This document shows positions 1-9,518 of a stretch of DNA of 64,000 bases, one piece after another. Location: NCBI RefSeq assembly GCF_000092905.1, contig NC_014098.1:62001-126000 (forward strand). The letters run 5' to 3'. Origin of the DNA: Kyrpidia tusciae DSM 2912. Its GTDB lineage: Bacteria; Bacillota; Bacilli; Kyrpidiales; Kyrpidiaceae. Below the pieces are notes generated by a model. That model was not told the origin of the DNA, ran no database searches, and saw only the letters and a list, made by a program, of their open reading frames with translations. The stretch's first letter is position 1. Every line of letters begins with the position of its first letter. A program made the translations under genes and the position numbers.

Positions 1-29
1 CCCGAAAGAAATGATATATTTTCCGAGGG

Positions 30-42
30 AATGTTCGGTTTT
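30..42 (-). promoter_or_regulatory. PurBox (PurR operator) upstream of purR
   Basis: Read on the minus strand, this 13-mer is AAAACCGAACATT and matches the published PurBox consensus AWWWCCGAACWWT at every position. A weaker oppositely oriented half (CCGAA at 2-6) lies about 18 bp further upstream, the usual inverted-pair arrangement. It sits directly before the purR start, so autorepression by PurR is likely, as in B. subtilis. The match is seen; binding is inferred. Confidence 0.75.
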
Positions 43-53
43 TAAGATGGGGG

Positions 54-875
54 ATGGCAGGGGTGCGCCGCAGCGACCGGTTGGTTTGTTTGACCCAATT
101 GTTTCTACAGAATCCCCACACCGCCGTGTCGCTGAGCGACCTGGCTGAACGACTGGGGGCCGCGAAGTCCTCGTTGAGTGAAGATTTGTCAATTGTGCGG
201 GCAGTCTTTGAACAGCAGGGACTCGGCACCTTTGAGACCGCAACGGGGGCTGCGGGGGGGATTCGCTACATCCCGGGCGTGAGTGAAGCCTTCGCGGTGG
301 ATTTTGTGCGACGGCTTCAGGGGGAGCTGGCTGACGGGGAGCGCATCCTTCCGGGTGGGTTCCTGTTTATGTCCGACATCCTCGGGAGGCCGGATGTCTT
401 GGATGCCGCCGGAAGGTTGTTTGCCCATCGGTTCGCAGGGGCCGGTGCGGAAGTGGTCATGACGGTGGAGACGAAGGGAATCCCCCTGGCGGTCTCGACG
501 GCGCGGTATCTCGGGCTTCCCATCGTGGTGGTCCGCCGGAATCAACGTCTGACGGAGGGCTCTGCCGTGAGTTTGAACTACGTGTCGGGATCGGACCGGC
601 GAATTCAGACGATGTCGTTGTCCCGCCGGTCCCTGCGAGAAGGCAGCCGGGCCCTCATTGTGGACGATTTTATGAAGGCGGGGGGCACGGCCCGGGCGTT
701 GGTGGAGTTGCTGGCCGAGTTCGGTGGCGAGGCTGTGGGAATCGGCGTGTTTACCGCAACCTTGGAGCCGGAGAAAAAGCTGGTCAGCGAATATGTGTCA
801 TTGGTGGACATCGGGCGCATGGATGAAGAAAAACGCCGGGTGGAGACGGTTCGCGGCACGTATTTTGGCCGCTGA
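54..875 (+). CDS. purR: Pur operon repressor PurR
   Basis: Transcriptional repressor of purine synthesis and transport genes. Residues 1-75 form a winged-helix DNA-binding domain; the rest is a type I phosphoribosyltransferase fold used as a PRPP sensor. The PRPP-binding loop is visible at about residues 202-213 ([13 protein letters not shown]). At 273 aa it is close to the B. subtilis protein, and its start ([15 protein letters not shown]) aligns with the family. In Bacillus, PRPP blocks DNA binding, linking repression to purine demand. A PurBox lies immediately upstream, and ridA follows 32 bp downstream as in Bacillus. The ribosome site is weak, so the ATG is chosen by homology. Confidence 0.96.
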   Translation: MAGVRRSDRLVCLTQLFLQNPHTAVSLSDLAERLGAAKSSLSEDLSIVRAVFEQQGLGTFETATGAAGGIRYIPGVSEAFAVDFVRRLQGELADGERILPGGFLFMSDILGRPDVLDAAGRLFAHRFAGAGAEVVMTVETKGIPLAVSTARYLGLPIVVVRRNQRLTEGSAVSLNYVSGSDRRIQTMSLSRRSLREGSRALIVDDFMKAGGTARALVELLAEFGGEAVGIGVFTATLEPEKKLVSEYVSLVDIGRMDEEKRRVETVRGTYFGR

Positions 876-907
876 TTCGGTCCGCCGGCAGGAAGGGACG
901 ATGGAGG

Positions 908-1297
908 ATGGCAGGACAGATCATTTTAACGCCGAAGGCTCCCGGGGCGATCGGCCCTTATTCTCAAGCGATTCGTTGCGGGTCATTCGTTTTTACATCG
1001 GGGCAAATCCCTCTCACCCCAGAGGGGCAAATGGTGACGGGGGACATCCGCGAGCAGACCCGGCAGGTATTCGCCAACCTAGAGGCGGTATTGAAAGCAG
1101 CTGGGGCGAGTTTTGCAGACGTGGTCAAGGCGACCGTTTTTTTAGCGGATATGAATGATTTTGCCCCGATGAATGAAGTCTATGAGGAAGTGCTCGGCGC
1201 GTATAAACCCGCCCGGACGACGGTCCAGGCGGCGGGGCTGCCGAAAGGCGCGGGGGTCGAGATCGAATTGATCGCCGTGATTTCAGAATCGATTTGA
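908..1297 (+). CDS. ridA: RidA family enamine/imine deaminase (YabJ)
   Basis: A 129-residue RidA/YjgF/UK114 protein. The family forms trimers and hydrolyses reactive enamine/imine intermediates such as 2-aminoacrylate. The signature KPARTTV with the catalytic arginine (about R103) and the C-terminal VEIELIAV are present, as is the N-terminal GPYSQA motif. The start is ATG at 908 with GGAAGGG at 891-897 as ribosome site. It is probably co-transcribed with purR; the Bacillus orthologue yabJ occupies the same place. Length is normal. Confidence 0.95.
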   Translation: MAGQIILTPKAPGAIGPYSQAIRCGSFVFTSGQIPLTPEGQMVTGDIREQTRQVFANLEAVLKAAGASFADVVKATVFLADMNDFAPMNEVYEEVLGAYKPARTTVQAAGLPKGAGVEIELIAVISESI

Positions 1298-1307
1298 ATG
1301 GCGCTAA

Positions 1308-1337
1308 ACAGGTTTCGGATCTGACGCCGTCGAACTC
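1308..1337 (+). promoter_or_regulatory. Possible sigma-H promoter of spoVG
   Basis: ACAGGTTTC (1308-1316) and GTCGAACTC (1329-1337), 12 bp apart, resemble the sigma-H pattern RNAGGAWWW-N11/12-RNNGAATWW with four mismatches in total. B. subtilis spoVG is a sigma-H gene, which raises the prior. The sequence match alone is weak. Confidence 0.35.
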
Positions 1338-1360
1338 TCCGTCTAAAATGGAGAGGGGGA

Positions 1361-1654
1361 GTGACCGTGGAGATCACGTCGGTCCGTTTAGTTCGGCTCA
1401 GCGCCGGGAAGCTGCGAGCGTTGGCATCGGTTACCTTTGATGATGAGTTCGTGGTTCACCAGATTCGAGTGATTCACGGAAGCGCCGGATTGTTTGTGGC
1501 CATGCCGGCTAGGCGGACGGCCTCCGGGGCCTATCGAGACATCGCACATCCTGTGTCCGCTTCGTTTCGGTCGAAGGTTCAGGCGGCGGTGTTGGCGGCT
1601 TACGAGGCGCCCATGGAAGGGGAGCCGTCGGACAAAGTGGAGAGCGAGATCTGA
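1361..1654 (+). CDS. spoVG: Septation/sporulation regulator SpoVG
   Basis: A 97-residue SpoVG protein. The family binds nucleic acids and affects asymmetric septation, capsule and exoenzyme expression. The conserved core is clear: VTSVRL..., FVVHQIRVI, GLFVAMPARRT, YRDIAHPV. A GTG at 1361 follows GAGAGGGG at 1351-1358; a second GTG at 1367 would match the Bacillus N-terminus exactly and cannot be excluded. It lies between ridA and glmU, as in Bacillus, and a sigma-H-like promoter may precede it. Confidence 0.95.
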   Translation: MTVEITSVRLVRLSAGKLRALASVTFDDEFVVHQIRVIHGSAGLFVAMPARRTASGAYRDIAHPVSASFRSKVQAAVLAAYEAPMEGEPSDKVESEI

Positions 1655-1717
1655 AGGGCTGCGGGTCCCGGGCGAAGGATGTCACACCGACGGCGGCCGT
1701 CACCTTTTGTGCGACGG

Positions 1718-1746
1718 TTGAATCCCCTATAGTGATGAGTTATAGT
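1718..1746 (+). promoter_or_regulatory. Sigma-A promoter of glmU
   Basis: TTGAAT (1718-1723), a 17-bp spacer and TATAGT (1741-1746): four of six and five of six matches at ideal spacing. An overlapping TATAGT also occurs at 1728-1733. It would drive glmU-prs-ctc. Confidence 0.6.
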
Positions 1747-1808
1747 GTTTTACCGGAAACGCCAGTGTCCGTGCCGGTCCGGGCGGAGAGGCGACGGGGG
1801 GATGGTCA

Positions 1809-3218
1809 TTGACGCAGCGAAACGCCGTGGTTTTGGCGGCCGGGCTCGGGACCCGGATGAAATCCCGCAGGCACAAGGTGGTTCACGAAGTATGTGGTCA
1901 ACCGATGATTCGGCACGTCGTGGACCATCTGAAGGCGAGTCAAGTGGACCGGATCGTCGTAGTGGTGGGTCACTTGGCGGAGCAGGTCCGGGCCGTCTTA
2001 GGGGATGAGGTGGAGTACGTTTTTCAGGAGCGGGCGCTCGGTACCGGCCACGCGGTCCTGCAAACCGCTCCCCTGCTGGAGGGGACGGAAGGGCAGACCT
2101 TGGTGGTGTGCGGGGATACTCCCCTCATTCGCCCGGAGACGTTCCAGAGGTTGGCCGATGTACAGAAGATGACCGGGGCAGCGGCTGCAGTACTGACCGC
2201 CGTCGTGGATCACCCGGAAGGCTATGGGCGGATTGTACGGGACGGCGACCAGATTCGGGCGATCGTCGAGGAGAAAGACGCGGACGAACAGATTCGTGCG
2301 ATTCGCGAGGTCAACGCGGGGACCTATTGCTTTGACACAGAACAACTGTTCGCTGCCGTTCGCCGCCTCGACAACGGGAACGGCCAAGGGGAGTACTACC
2401 TCACGGATTGCGCAGAGATTTTGCAGAAGGATGGCCGGCGGGTGACCCCGGTATTGCTGGAAGATGCCGGGGAGATGGCCGGGGTCAACGATCGAGTGCA
2501 GCTGGCTGCGGTGGAAGAAAGCATGCGGCGTCGCATTCTGGAGTACTGGATGCGGGAAGGGGTGACGGTGGTCGACCCCCGGTCGACGTACGTGGATTCC
2601 GATGTCGTCATTGGGAGGGACACGGTGATTTTCCCCGGGACGTGGCTCCAGGCCGGGACGCGCATTGGCGAAGACTGCCGGATCGGGCCGGCGGCTCGGC
2701 TGTCCGCGTCGGTGGTGGAGGACGGGGTCCAGGTGGAGCAGTCGGTGGTTCTTGGCTCAACGCTGCGCTCGGGGTGCACGGTGGGGCCTTTTGCCTACGT
2801 GCGTCCGGGTTCCGATGTGGGACCCGGGGCAAAGATCGGAGATTTTGTCGAGGTTAAGAATGCCGTGATCGGCGCGGGAACGAAAGCCGCACACCTCACA
2901 TATATCGGAGATGCCGACGTGGGGGAAGGTGTGGTGTTGGGGTGCGGGACCATCACCGTCAATTACGATGGGGTGCAAAAGCATCGCACAAGAATAGGGG
3001 ATCGAACGTTTGTGGGGTGCAACAGCAATCTGGTGGCTCCCCTGACGGTGGGAGCGGATGCTTACGTGGCCGCCGGATCGACGATCACCGAAGACGTTCC
3101 CGACGGGGCTATGGCGATCGCCCGAGAGCGTCAGATCAACAAGGAAGGATACACAGCGAAGCTGCAGCACAAGTTGCGGGGGCGGCGGATGAAAAGCGAG
3201 GAGTCCCGGGAGTCATGA
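1809..3218 (+). CDS. glmU: Bifunctional UDP-GlcNAc pyrophosphorylase / GlcN-1-P acetyltransferase
   Basis: Makes UDP-N-acetylglucosamine for peptidoglycan: the C-terminal half acetylates glucosamine-1-phosphate and the N-terminal half uridylates the product. The N-terminal nucleotidyltransferase shows [11 protein letters not shown] (residues 8-18), GTGHAVLQT and CGDTP. The C-terminal part has left-handed beta-helix hexapeptide repeats ([25 protein letters not shown]) and ends with the [10 protein letters not shown] region. 469 aa against about 456 in Bacillus. It starts at TTG 1809 behind the GACGGGGGG tract, a weak combination chosen because the ORF aligns from this residue. Its stop overlaps the prs start. 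Confidence 0.97.
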   Translation: MTQRNAVVLAAGLGTRMKSRRHKVVHEVCGQPMIRHVVDHLKASQVDRIVVVVGHLAEQVRAVLGDEVEYVFQERALGTGHAVLQTAPLLEGTEGQTLVVCGDTPLIRPETFQRLADVQKMTGAAAAVLTAVVDHPEGYGRIVRDGDQIRAIVEEKDADEQIRAIREVNAGTYCFDTEQLFAAVRRLDNGNGQGEYYLTDCAEILQKDGRRVTPVLLEDAGEMAGVNDRVQLAAVEESMRRRILEYWMREGVTVVDPRSTYVDSDVVIGRDTVIFPGTWLQAGTRIGEDCRIGPAARLSASVVEDGVQVEQSVVLGSTLRSGCTVGPFAYVRPGSDVGPGAKIGDFVEVKNAVIGAGTKAAHLTYIGDADVGEGVVLGCGTITVNYDGVQKHRTRIGDRTFVGCNSNLVAPLTVGADAYVAAGSTITEDVPDGAMAIARERQINKEGYTAKLQHKLRGRRMKSEESRES

Positions 3219-4165
3219 GGTATCGCGACGCGAAGTTAAAAGTGTTCACAGGGAACTCGAATCCCGCTTTGGTTCGGGAGGTCGTGGAGCACGTCGGGGT
3301 GGAATTGGGACGGTCCCGGGTGACACGATTTAGCGACGGAGAGATTCAGGTCAAGATCGAGGAAAGCGTTCGGGGATGCGACGTTTTCGTTGTGCAATCA
3401 ACTTCTGCCCCGATCAATGAGAACTTGATGGAATTGCTGATCATGGTGGATGCCCTGAAACGTGCGTCCGCAAAGCGGATCAATGTCGTGATGCCGTATT
3501 ACGGGTATGCCCGGCAAGATCGCAAGGCCAGGCCTCGGGAGCCGATCACGGCAAAGCTCGTGGCAAACCTCATCGAGACGGCGGGGGCCCATCGGGTGAT
3601 TGCCATGGATCTGCACGCGGGGCAGATTCAAGGTTTTTTTGATATCCCGGTGGATCACCTGCTCGCGCAACCGATCCTTGCCAGTTATTTTCAAGATAAA
3701 GGGTTGAAGGACGTGGTGGTGGTGTCGCCGGACATGGGGGGTGTTACCCGGGCAAGGGGGATGGCCCAGCGTCTCGGAGCCTCGATCGCCATTATCGATA
3801 AACGCCGTCCTGAGCCCAATGTTGCGGAGATCATGAACATCATCGGCGACATTGACGGAAAGACGGCCGTGATGATCGACGATATCATCGATACAGCGGG
3901 CACCATCACCCAAGGGGCGAAGGCGTTGCTCGAACGGGGGGCAAAGGAAGTGTATGCCTGCTGCACCCATGCGGTTTTGTCGGGCCCGGCGATGGAGCGC
4001 CTGCGGGAATCCGAGATCCGAGAGGTCGTCGTGACGAACACGATTCCGCTGAAGGAATCGCCTGTTCTGGACAAGCTGGTGGTACTGTCGGTGGCTCCCC
4101 TGATTGGCGATGCGATCATCCGGGTGCACGAAGACCTGTCGGTGAGCACTCTGTTTAATACTTGA
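3215..4165 (+). CDS. prs: Ribose-phosphate pyrophosphokinase (PRPP synthetase)
   Basis: Converts ribose-5-phosphate and ATP to PRPP, the precursor of purines, pyrimidines, NAD, His and Trp. The ATG at 3215 overlaps the glmU TGA (ATGA), with GAGGAG at 3197-3202 as ribosome site; an upstream in-frame extension is out-of-frame glmU sequence. Motifs: [20 protein letters not shown] (flexible loop), [14 protein letters not shown], and the PRPP loop [12 protein letters not shown]. 316 aa, normal length. The usual PDHGG reads PDMGG here. PRPP is also the effector sensed by PurR at the window start. Confidence 0.97.
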   Translation: MRYRDAKLKVFTGNSNPALVREVVEHVGVELGRSRVTRFSDGEIQVKIEESVRGCDVFVVQSTSAPINENLMELLIMVDALKRASAKRINVVMPYYGYARQDRKARPREPITAKLVANLIETAGAHRVIAMDLHAGQIQGFFDIPVDHLLAQPILASYFQDKGLKDVVVVSPDMGGVTRARGMAQRLGASIAIIDKRRPEPNVAEIMNIIGDIDGKTAVMIDDIIDTAGTITQGAKALLERGAKEVYACCTHAVLSGPAMERLRESEIREVVVTNTIPLKESPVLDKLVVLSVAPLIGDAIIRVHEDLSVSTLFNT

Positions 4166-4244
4166 AAGCCCGATCGGGGCGGACTGGGCCAGTTTGTCGC
4201 CGGTTGCTCTGGTTTGTACCTGTTTGAAGAAAGGAGCGGTTTTT

Positions 4245-4883
4245 GTGAGTGCCCAAGTGTTACCTCTGGAGGCCCGGGCTGATCTGCGCCGCAGTGTACT
4301 GACACATTTGCGCCGATCCGGACGGATTCCGGGTGTCGTGTACGGTAAGGGCCGTGAGCCGGTGCCGGTTGCCGTGGAAGAGGCTCTGCTGGTGAAGATG
4401 CAAACGGGGCAAGAGACGGCGTTGGTGGATATCGAGCTGCCGGGACAGGGGCGGTTGCCCGCGGTGATCCAGGAGATTCAAAGGGATCCCGTAACCCGGA
4501 AGATTTTGCACGTGGATTTTCACGTCGTCATGTTGGACGAACCTGTCGACGTAGAGGTACCGGTGCAAGTTCAGGGGATAGAAGAAGTCGACAAACGGGG
4601 CCTGGTGGCGCAGGTTCTTTTACGGCATCTGCGCATCCGTTGTTTACCGACGGAGATTCCGGAACACTTGCGGGTGGATGTGAGTCGCGCTGAGGAAGGT
4701 GACGTCATCCGCGCGGCGGACGTGCAATTGCCGGACGGGGCTCATCTCCTGGAGGAAGCGGACGAAGTCGTGGTCAATATCAGTGCCGCCGGTGCCGGTG
4801 CAGGCGCCGGAGAGACTTTGCCGGAGGAGCCAAAAGGACCAGAGATGGTTCGCGATACCGAGGGGAAGGGCCGTCGGGAGTAG
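4245..4883 (+). CDS. ctc: 50S ribosomal protein L25/general stress protein Ctc
   Basis: Large-subunit protein of the bL25 (TL5/Ctc) family that binds 5S rRNA. The N-terminal L25 domain (about 1-95) includes LRRSGRIPGVVYG; the C-terminal TL5-type beta domain follows, with a low-complexity Ala/Gly-rich acidic tail (AAGAGAGAGETLPEEPKGPE). The start is GTG 4245 because AAGGAG at 4231-4236 is well placed; an earlier TTG gives an unsupported extension. 212 aa, typical of the long Ctc form. An intrinsic terminator follows before pth. Confidence 0.95.
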   Translation: MSAQVLPLEARADLRRSVLTHLRRSGRIPGVVYGKGREPVPVAVEEALLVKMQTGQETALVDIELPGQGRLPAVIQEIQRDPVTRKILHVDFHVVMLDEPVDVEVPVQVQGIEEVDKRGLVAQVLLRHLRIRCLPTEIPEHLRVDVSRAEEGDVIRAADVQLPDGAHLLEEADEVVVNISAAGAGAGAGETLPEEPKGPEMVRDTEGKGRRE

Positions 4884-4900
4884 GTTGTGCCGGCGGTATG

Positions 4901-4934
4901 GCCGCAGCCCCGGGCGTGGGAGCTGCGGCTTTTC
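4901..4934 (+). terminator. Intrinsic terminator after ctc
   Basis: An 8-bp perfect stem GCCGCAGC/GCTGCGGC (4901-4908 with 4922-4929), which can extend by CCC/GGG around a bulge, is followed by TTTTCT. It closes the glmU-prs-ctc unit. Confidence 0.75.
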
Positions 4935-5003
4935 TCACTGCCTGAGCGCGAGTGGGCTGGTTCGAAATTTCAGAGCCGATCGGCAGAAGGTGGCTGGGCT
5001 GAG

Positions 5004-5558
5004 ATGTGGTTAATTGCGGGGCTCGGCAATCCCGGGCCACAATACGCCCAAACGCGCCACAATGCTGGCTTCATGGTGATAGACCGATTGGCCGCACGAT
5101 GGAGCGTGAGTGTGACGAGCCGGGGCTTTCACAGTCTAACCGCGAGTACCCGGGTGGGCGAAGAGCAAGTGTTGTTGTTGAAGCCTCAAACTTTTATGAA
5201 CGAGAGTGGCCTGGCGGTGGGCGAGGCAGTCAGGTGGTATCGCCTCGGGCCGGAACGTCTGATCGTTGTCTACGATGACCTGGACTTGCCCCTGGGTAAG
5301 ATCCGCTTGCGCTACAAAGGGTCGTCGGGTGGCCACAATGGCATGAAATCAATACTCCAACACCTGGGAACCGAAACCTTTGGGCGGGTGAGAATTGGCA
5401 TCGGCCGGCCGTTGAAAGGCAGAAGTGTGATCGATCATGTCCTTTCTCCGTTTTCCCCGGACGAACTCTCCACCGTTCGTCCCGCATTGAACCGGGCTGT
5501 GGAATTGATCGAGATTGCCGTGCAGGAAGGGTTTGAAAAAGCCATGTCAAAAGTTTAA
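5004..5558 (+). CDS. pth: Peptidyl-tRNA hydrolase
   Basis: Recycles tRNA by cleaving peptidyl-tRNA dropped from ribosomes (SpoVC in Bacillus). The fold is clear from the N-terminus: MWLIAGLGNPGPQY, TRHNAGFM (catalytic His), LLKPQTFMNESG, VYDDLDLPLGKIRLR and GSSGGHNGMKS. ATG 5004 matches the family start; the in-frame extension back to 4887 runs through the terminator and is rejected. 184 aa, normal. GAAGG at 4986-4990 is a distant, modest ribosome site. fin and mfd follow, as in Bacillus. Confidence 0.96.
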   Translation: MWLIAGLGNPGPQYAQTRHNAGFMVIDRLAARWSVSVTSRGFHSLTASTRVGEEQVLLLKPQTFMNESGLAVGEAVRWYRLGPERLIVVYDDLDLPLGKIRLRYKGSSGGHNGMKSILQHLGTETFGRVRIGIGRPLKGRSVIDHVLSPFSPDELSTVRPALNRAVELIEIAVQEGFEKAMSKV

Positions 5559-5599
5559 TATCGACTGGTCTGTCTTCACCCGGTGTTCGTCAAGTGGTG

Positions 5600-5629
5600 G
5601 TATCCCGATTCCTCCCACCGCGCATACTA
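5600..5629 (+). promoter_or_regulatory. Sigma-G/sigma-F-type promoter of fin
   Basis: GTATC (5600-5604), 18 bp, CATACTA (5623-5629). The -10 is a perfect CATNHTA and the -35 matches four of five positions of GHATR. B. subtilis fin is forespore-expressed, so location and sequence agree. Confidence 0.6.
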
Positions 5630-5678
5630 TGAGGGCAACATGGGCGTCCGGTCTGGACGTTTCGGGAGGCGGGAAAAG

Positions 5679-5912
5679 GTGCGAATCATCTATGTGTGTC
5701 GTCATTGTCATCACTATCTCGGGGAAGTGGATGGAAGCCGCGTGTCGCCTTCGGCTTTGGGTTTCCATTCGTTGACACCCGAAGAACGGGCCGATATAAT
5801 GACTACGGATCCCCATGAAGGGTGTATCTATGTCAACACGGTGTGCGAATTCTGCCAACAGGCTCTAGAGGCGAATCCTGAACTGACCTTGATTCGCACG
5901 CCACTCCAGTAG
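5679..5912 (+). CDS. fin: Anti-sigma-F factor Fin
   Basis: A 77-residue zinc-ribbon protein orthologous to Fin (YabK), which inhibits sigma-F in the forespore to help the switch to sigma-G. Two CxxC pairs are present (C7/C10 and C56/C59), together with the family phrases SALGFHSLTPEERADI and VCEFCQQALEANP. The start is GTG 5679 with GGGAGGCGGG at 5664-5673; the longer in-frame extension crosses the promoter and is rejected. It lies between pth and mfd as in Bacillus, and is closed by a terminator. Confidence 0.92.
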   Translation: MRIIYVCRHCHHYLGEVDGSRVSPSALGFHSLTPEERADIMTTDPHEGCIYVNTVCEFCQQALEANPELTLIRTPLQ

Positions 5913-5934
5913 GAATGTGGAAAAGCGGCGCGCC

Positions 5935-5968
5935 AAGCCTTGGCTTAGCGATGGGCTGAGGCTTTTTT
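5935..5968 (+). terminator. Intrinsic terminator after fin
   Basis: AAGCCT (5935-5940) pairs with AGGCTT (5959-5964). The stem continues inward with G-C and wobble pairs, and a T run extends to 5968. Confidence 0.7.
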
Positions 5969-5993
5969 GGTCTTTGTGTGAGGAGGGGACAGG

Positions 5994-8900
5994 TTGGAAC
6001 GATTGATCCAATATGTTTCCGAACATCCGGGATTCCGAACACTGGTGGAGGGTCTGGATGAGCGGGTAGAAGAGCAATGGGTCACGGGGCTGTCCGGGAC
6101 GGCGGCGCACGTCATGATGGCCGCGCTGCGACGGGAAACCGGCAGGCCGATGCTCGTCGTTACCCATAATCTTCAGGAAGCACAACAGTTGTATGATGAT
6201 TGTCTTGAATTTCTTCCGAGCGACCGCGTTCTCCTGTTTCCCGAACGCGAGGCGGCGCTGCTCGATGTGGCGGCTTACAGTCCGGAACTCGCGGCCGAGC
6301 GCATGGACGTTTTGACGCGATTGGCCAAAGGAGAAAACATTTTGTTGATCACTCCGGCCCGGGCCGTGGACCAGCCCCTTCCGGATCTCGAAATATTCCG
6401 TTCCTTCCTCCTGTCTTTAAAGACCGGGGAAGTTTTAAAAAGGGATGAATGGGTGGATCGGCTCCTTCAGATGGGATATGAAGCCGCCGATCGAGTTGAA
6501 GCGCGGGGACAATTTGCAGTCCGGGGCGGCATCGTCGATGTTTTTCCCCTCACGCAAGAACGCGCTTACAGGATCGAATTTTTCGACGACGAGATCGATG
6601 CCATTCGGGTGTTTGACCCAGAAACCCAGCGCTCCGTCGATCAAGTGCCCGCCTGCGAGATCGGACCGAATACTGAGATTCTGGCCCCGAAAGAGCGAAT
6701 TCAAGCGGCGGCCCGGGTCGTGAGAAGCCAGTGGGAGCGACAGCGGGAGAAATTTGCCGACGAAGGCCATCGAGAACGAGTGGACCGGTATATCGGGGAA
6801 GACGTCCGGCGCATGGAGGCCGGCCACCCTTTTACCGGCTTGCTCCGTTACATCCATCTCCTGTATCCGCATCCAGGGGGACTTTTAACCTGGCTGCCCG
6901 CCGAGGCACTCTGCGTCTACGCGGAACCCGTCCGGATTCGGGACAGCCTGAAGCAACGGGAGCGCGAGGAACAGGAGTGGGAACTGCACGGCCTGGAAAA
7001 GGGCGAGTTGCTCCCTGGACTCCACCGTCCTGCCATAACGGGGGATGCCGGTCTCTCAGGGCACCGGCAAAGGGTATTATTCTCCTTGCTCGCCCGGCAC
7101 ACGGCCGCCACCCGGCGCATGATTCCGGTGGCCGCCCGGTCCATGCAGCAGTTCCACGGCCAGATGAACGTCTTGAAACAAGAATGGGACCGGTGGGGGC
7201 GAACGGGCCAGCGAGTGGTCCTGGTGGCAGCGAACGCAGAACGGGCTGAGCGGTTGCGGCGAGTACTGGAAGACTATGGCATGTCGGCAGATCTGACTTC
7301 CGAATGGTCAAAACAGGCCCACCGACCACAAATAGTCCTGGGCGGAATTTCGTCTGGGTTCGAGATGCCAGATCTCAGGTTGGTCGTGGTGACGGAGCAG
7401 GAGATTTTTACGGCTAAACGTCGACATCACCGGGTGTCCACCGTCTCGGATGCCGAAAGAATTAAGAATTACCAGGACCTGAAAGTCGGTGATTACGTGG
7501 TTCACGTGAACCACGGCATCGGGCAGTACATGGGAATCCAAACCTTGGAGATTGAAGGGATTCACAAGGATTATCTGTACATTCGGTATGCCGGAAATGA
7601 CAAGTTGTATGTACCGATCGATCAAATCGATCAAGTGCAAAAATACATCGGCGGCGAAGACAAACAGCCGAAATTGTATCATCTCGGCGGAACCGAGTGG
7701 GCCAAGGTCAAAAACCGGGTCCGTTCCTCCATCCGGGATATCGCAGAAGAACTGGTCAAACTCTATGCTCAGCGCATGGCTTCGCCCGGCCACGCCTTCT
7801 CTCCGGATACGCCCTGGCAGAAAGAGTTTGAAGCAATGTTCCCATACCGGGAGACGCCGGATCAACTCAAGGCCATCGAAGAGATTAAGCGGGATATGGA
7901 GCAGCCTCGACCCATGGACCGACTGCTCTGCGGGGATGTCGGTTACGGGAAAACGGAAGTCGCCATGCGCGCCGCGTTTAAAGCTGTGATGGATGGTAAG
8001 CAGGTGGCCGTGCTCGTGCCCACGACGGTGCTTGCCCAGCAACATTACGAAACGTTTCGGGAGCGTTTCCAAGGTTTTCCGATCTCCATTGATGTGGTCA
8101 GCCGGTTTCGCACCCGCGGCGAAATGAGCCAGGTCTTGAAACAATTGCGAGCAGGCACCGTCGACATCATCATCGGTACCCATCGACTCCTGCAAAAAGA
8201 CGTGAAATTCAAGGACTTGGGTCTCCTGATTGTGGATGAAGAACAACGTTTCGGCGTTACGCATAAAGAAAGGCTCAAGCAACTCAAGACCAACGTGGAC
8301 TGCCTGACCCTCACCGCGACGCCGATTCCCCGGACTCTTCACATGTCCATGCTGGGAGTGCGGGATCTGTCGATTATCGAGACTCCGCCGGAAAATCGGT
8401 TCCCGGTCCAGACCTACGTGTTGGAGTATGACGACTTACTGGCTAAAGAGGCGATCGAACGGGAAATTGGCCGAGGCGGGCAAGTATATTTTTTGTACAA
8501 CAAAGTGCAGGACATTGAACAAATGGCAGATCACGTGAGACGTTTGGTCCCGGATGCCAAGGTGGCGGTGGCCCACGGGCAGATGCCGGAAGATCACCTC
8601 GAACTGGTGATGCTGGAGTTTTTGCATGGAGAACACGATGTTCTCGTGACCACCACCATTATCGAGACGGGCTTGGACATTCCAAACGTTAACACGCTCA
8701 TTGTTTACGATGCCGATCATCTCGGACTGTCGCAGCTTTATCAACTCCGAGGCCGAGTCGGGCGATCGAGCCGGATTGCGTATGCGTATTTCACCTATCA
8801 GCCCGAAAAGGTGCTGACCGAAGTGGCGGAAAAAAGGCTTCAAGCGATCAAGGAGTTTACGGAACTGGGCAGCGGGTTTAAAATCGCCCTCAGGGACCTG

Positions 8901-9518
8901 TCCATCCGAGGGGCCGGGAACCTATTGGGGCCTGAACAGCACGGGTTTATCGCATCGGTGGGGTTTGACCTCTACAGCGATATGCTCGCCGATGCGATTC
9001 GAGAGCTCAAAGGTGAATCCTTACCTCAAGTGGTGGAACCTCAAGTGGAACTGGCTGTGGATGCCTATTTGCCCGAGCGGTACATCCCGGATTCCATGCA
9101 GAAGATCGAGATTTACAAGAAATTCGTGTCGTGTCGGCGGCTGGAGGATGTCGACGATCTCCAGGAAGAGATCGAAGACCGCTTTGGGGATATTCCCCAA
9201 GAGGTCCTTAACCTATTGGCGGTGACCCGCATCAAGATCTGGGCGATACGGCATGATTTCAAGTCGATTTCCCAGCAGGGCAGTGAGGTCACGTTAAAGC
9301 TGCATGAGAGACAAAACAAGCACATCCAGGGCGACCGACTGTTTGACCTGACCAAGCGGTTCCGGGAGCGGATCAAGCTCACCGCAGGGCAGAACATCAC
9401 CATGACGTTGCGCATGCGGGGGTTGACGGCGCAACAGTCGTTGAAATTGCTCCTGGAGTTCATGGAGGCGTTTCAAGACGTTGTCAAAGGGCAGGAGGAA
9501 CTGCAAAATGTCTTATAG
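5994..9518 (+). CDS. mfd: Transcription-repair coupling factor
   Basis: Superfamily 2 translocase that removes stalled RNA polymerase and recruits UvrA. 1174 aa, the family size. Domains in order: UvrB-homologous region (1-350), RNA-polymerase interaction domain around 495-560 (VGDYVVHVNHGIGQYMG), RecG-like helicase with Walker A CGDVGYGKTE near residue 646, Walker B VDEEQRFG near 746, LTATPIPRTLHMS, motif VI LRGRVGRSSR, and a C-terminal TRCF domain. The TTG start at 5994 has AGGAGG at 5981-5986. Its 3' end overlaps the next gene by 11 bp. Confidence 0.98.
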   Translation: MERLIQYVSEHPGFRTLVEGLDERVEEQWVTGLSGTAAHVMMAALRRETGRPMLVVTHNLQEAQQLYDDCLEFLPSDRVLLFPEREAALLDVAAYSPELAAERMDVLTRLAKGENILLITPARAVDQPLPDLEIFRSFLLSLKTGEVLKRDEWVDRLLQMGYEAADRVEARGQFAVRGGIVDVFPLTQERAYRIEFFDDEIDAIRVFDPETQRSVDQVPACEIGPNTEILAPKERIQAAARVVRSQWERQREKFADEGHRERVDRYIGEDVRRMEAGHPFTGLLRYIHLLYPHPGGLLTWLPAEALCVYAEPVRIRDSLKQREREEQEWELHGLEKGELLPGLHRPAITGDAGLSGHRQRVLFSLLARHTAATRRMIPVAARSMQQFHGQMNVLKQEWDRWGRTGQRVVLVAANAERAERLRRVLEDYGMSADLTSEWSKQAHRPQIVLGGISSGFEMPDLRLVVVTEQEIFTAKRRHHRVSTVSDAERIKNYQDLKVGDYVVHVNHGIGQYMGIQTLEIEGIHKDYLYIRYAGNDKLYVPIDQIDQVQKYIGGEDKQPKLYHLGGTEWAKVKNRVRSSIRDIAEELVKLYAQRMASPGHAFSPDTPWQKEFEAMFPYRETPDQLKAIEEIKRDMEQPRPMDRLLCGDVGYGKTEVAMRAAFKAVMDGKQVAVLVPTTVLAQQHYETFRERFQGFPISIDVVSRFRTRGEMSQVLKQLRAGTVDIIIGTHRLLQKDVKFKDLGLLIVDEEQRFGVTHKERLKQLKTNVDCLTLTATPIPRTLHMSMLGVRDLSIIETPPENRFPVQTYVLEYDDLLAKEAIEREIGRGGQVYFLYNKVQDIEQMADHVRRLVPDAKVAVAHGQMPEDHLELVMLEFLHGEHDVLVTTTIIETGLDIPNVNTLIVYDADHLGLSQLYQLRGRVGRSSRIAYAYFTYQPEKVLTEVAEKRLQAIKEFTELGSGFKIALRDLSIRGAGNLLGPEQHGFIASVGFDLYSDMLADAIRELKGESLPQVVEPQVELAVDAYLPERYIPDSMQKIEIYKKFVSCRRLEDVDDLQEEIEDRFGDIPQEVLNLLAVTRIKIWAIRHDFKSISQQGSEVTLKLHERQNKHIQGDRLFDLTKRFRERIKLTAGQNITMTLRMRGLTAQQSLKLLLEFMEAFQDVVKGQEELQNVL

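Noticed and set aside
2942-3214. N-terminal extension of prs
   Set aside because: The sequence lies inside glmU in another frame; PRPP synthetase homology starts at ATG 3215 with a good ribosome site.
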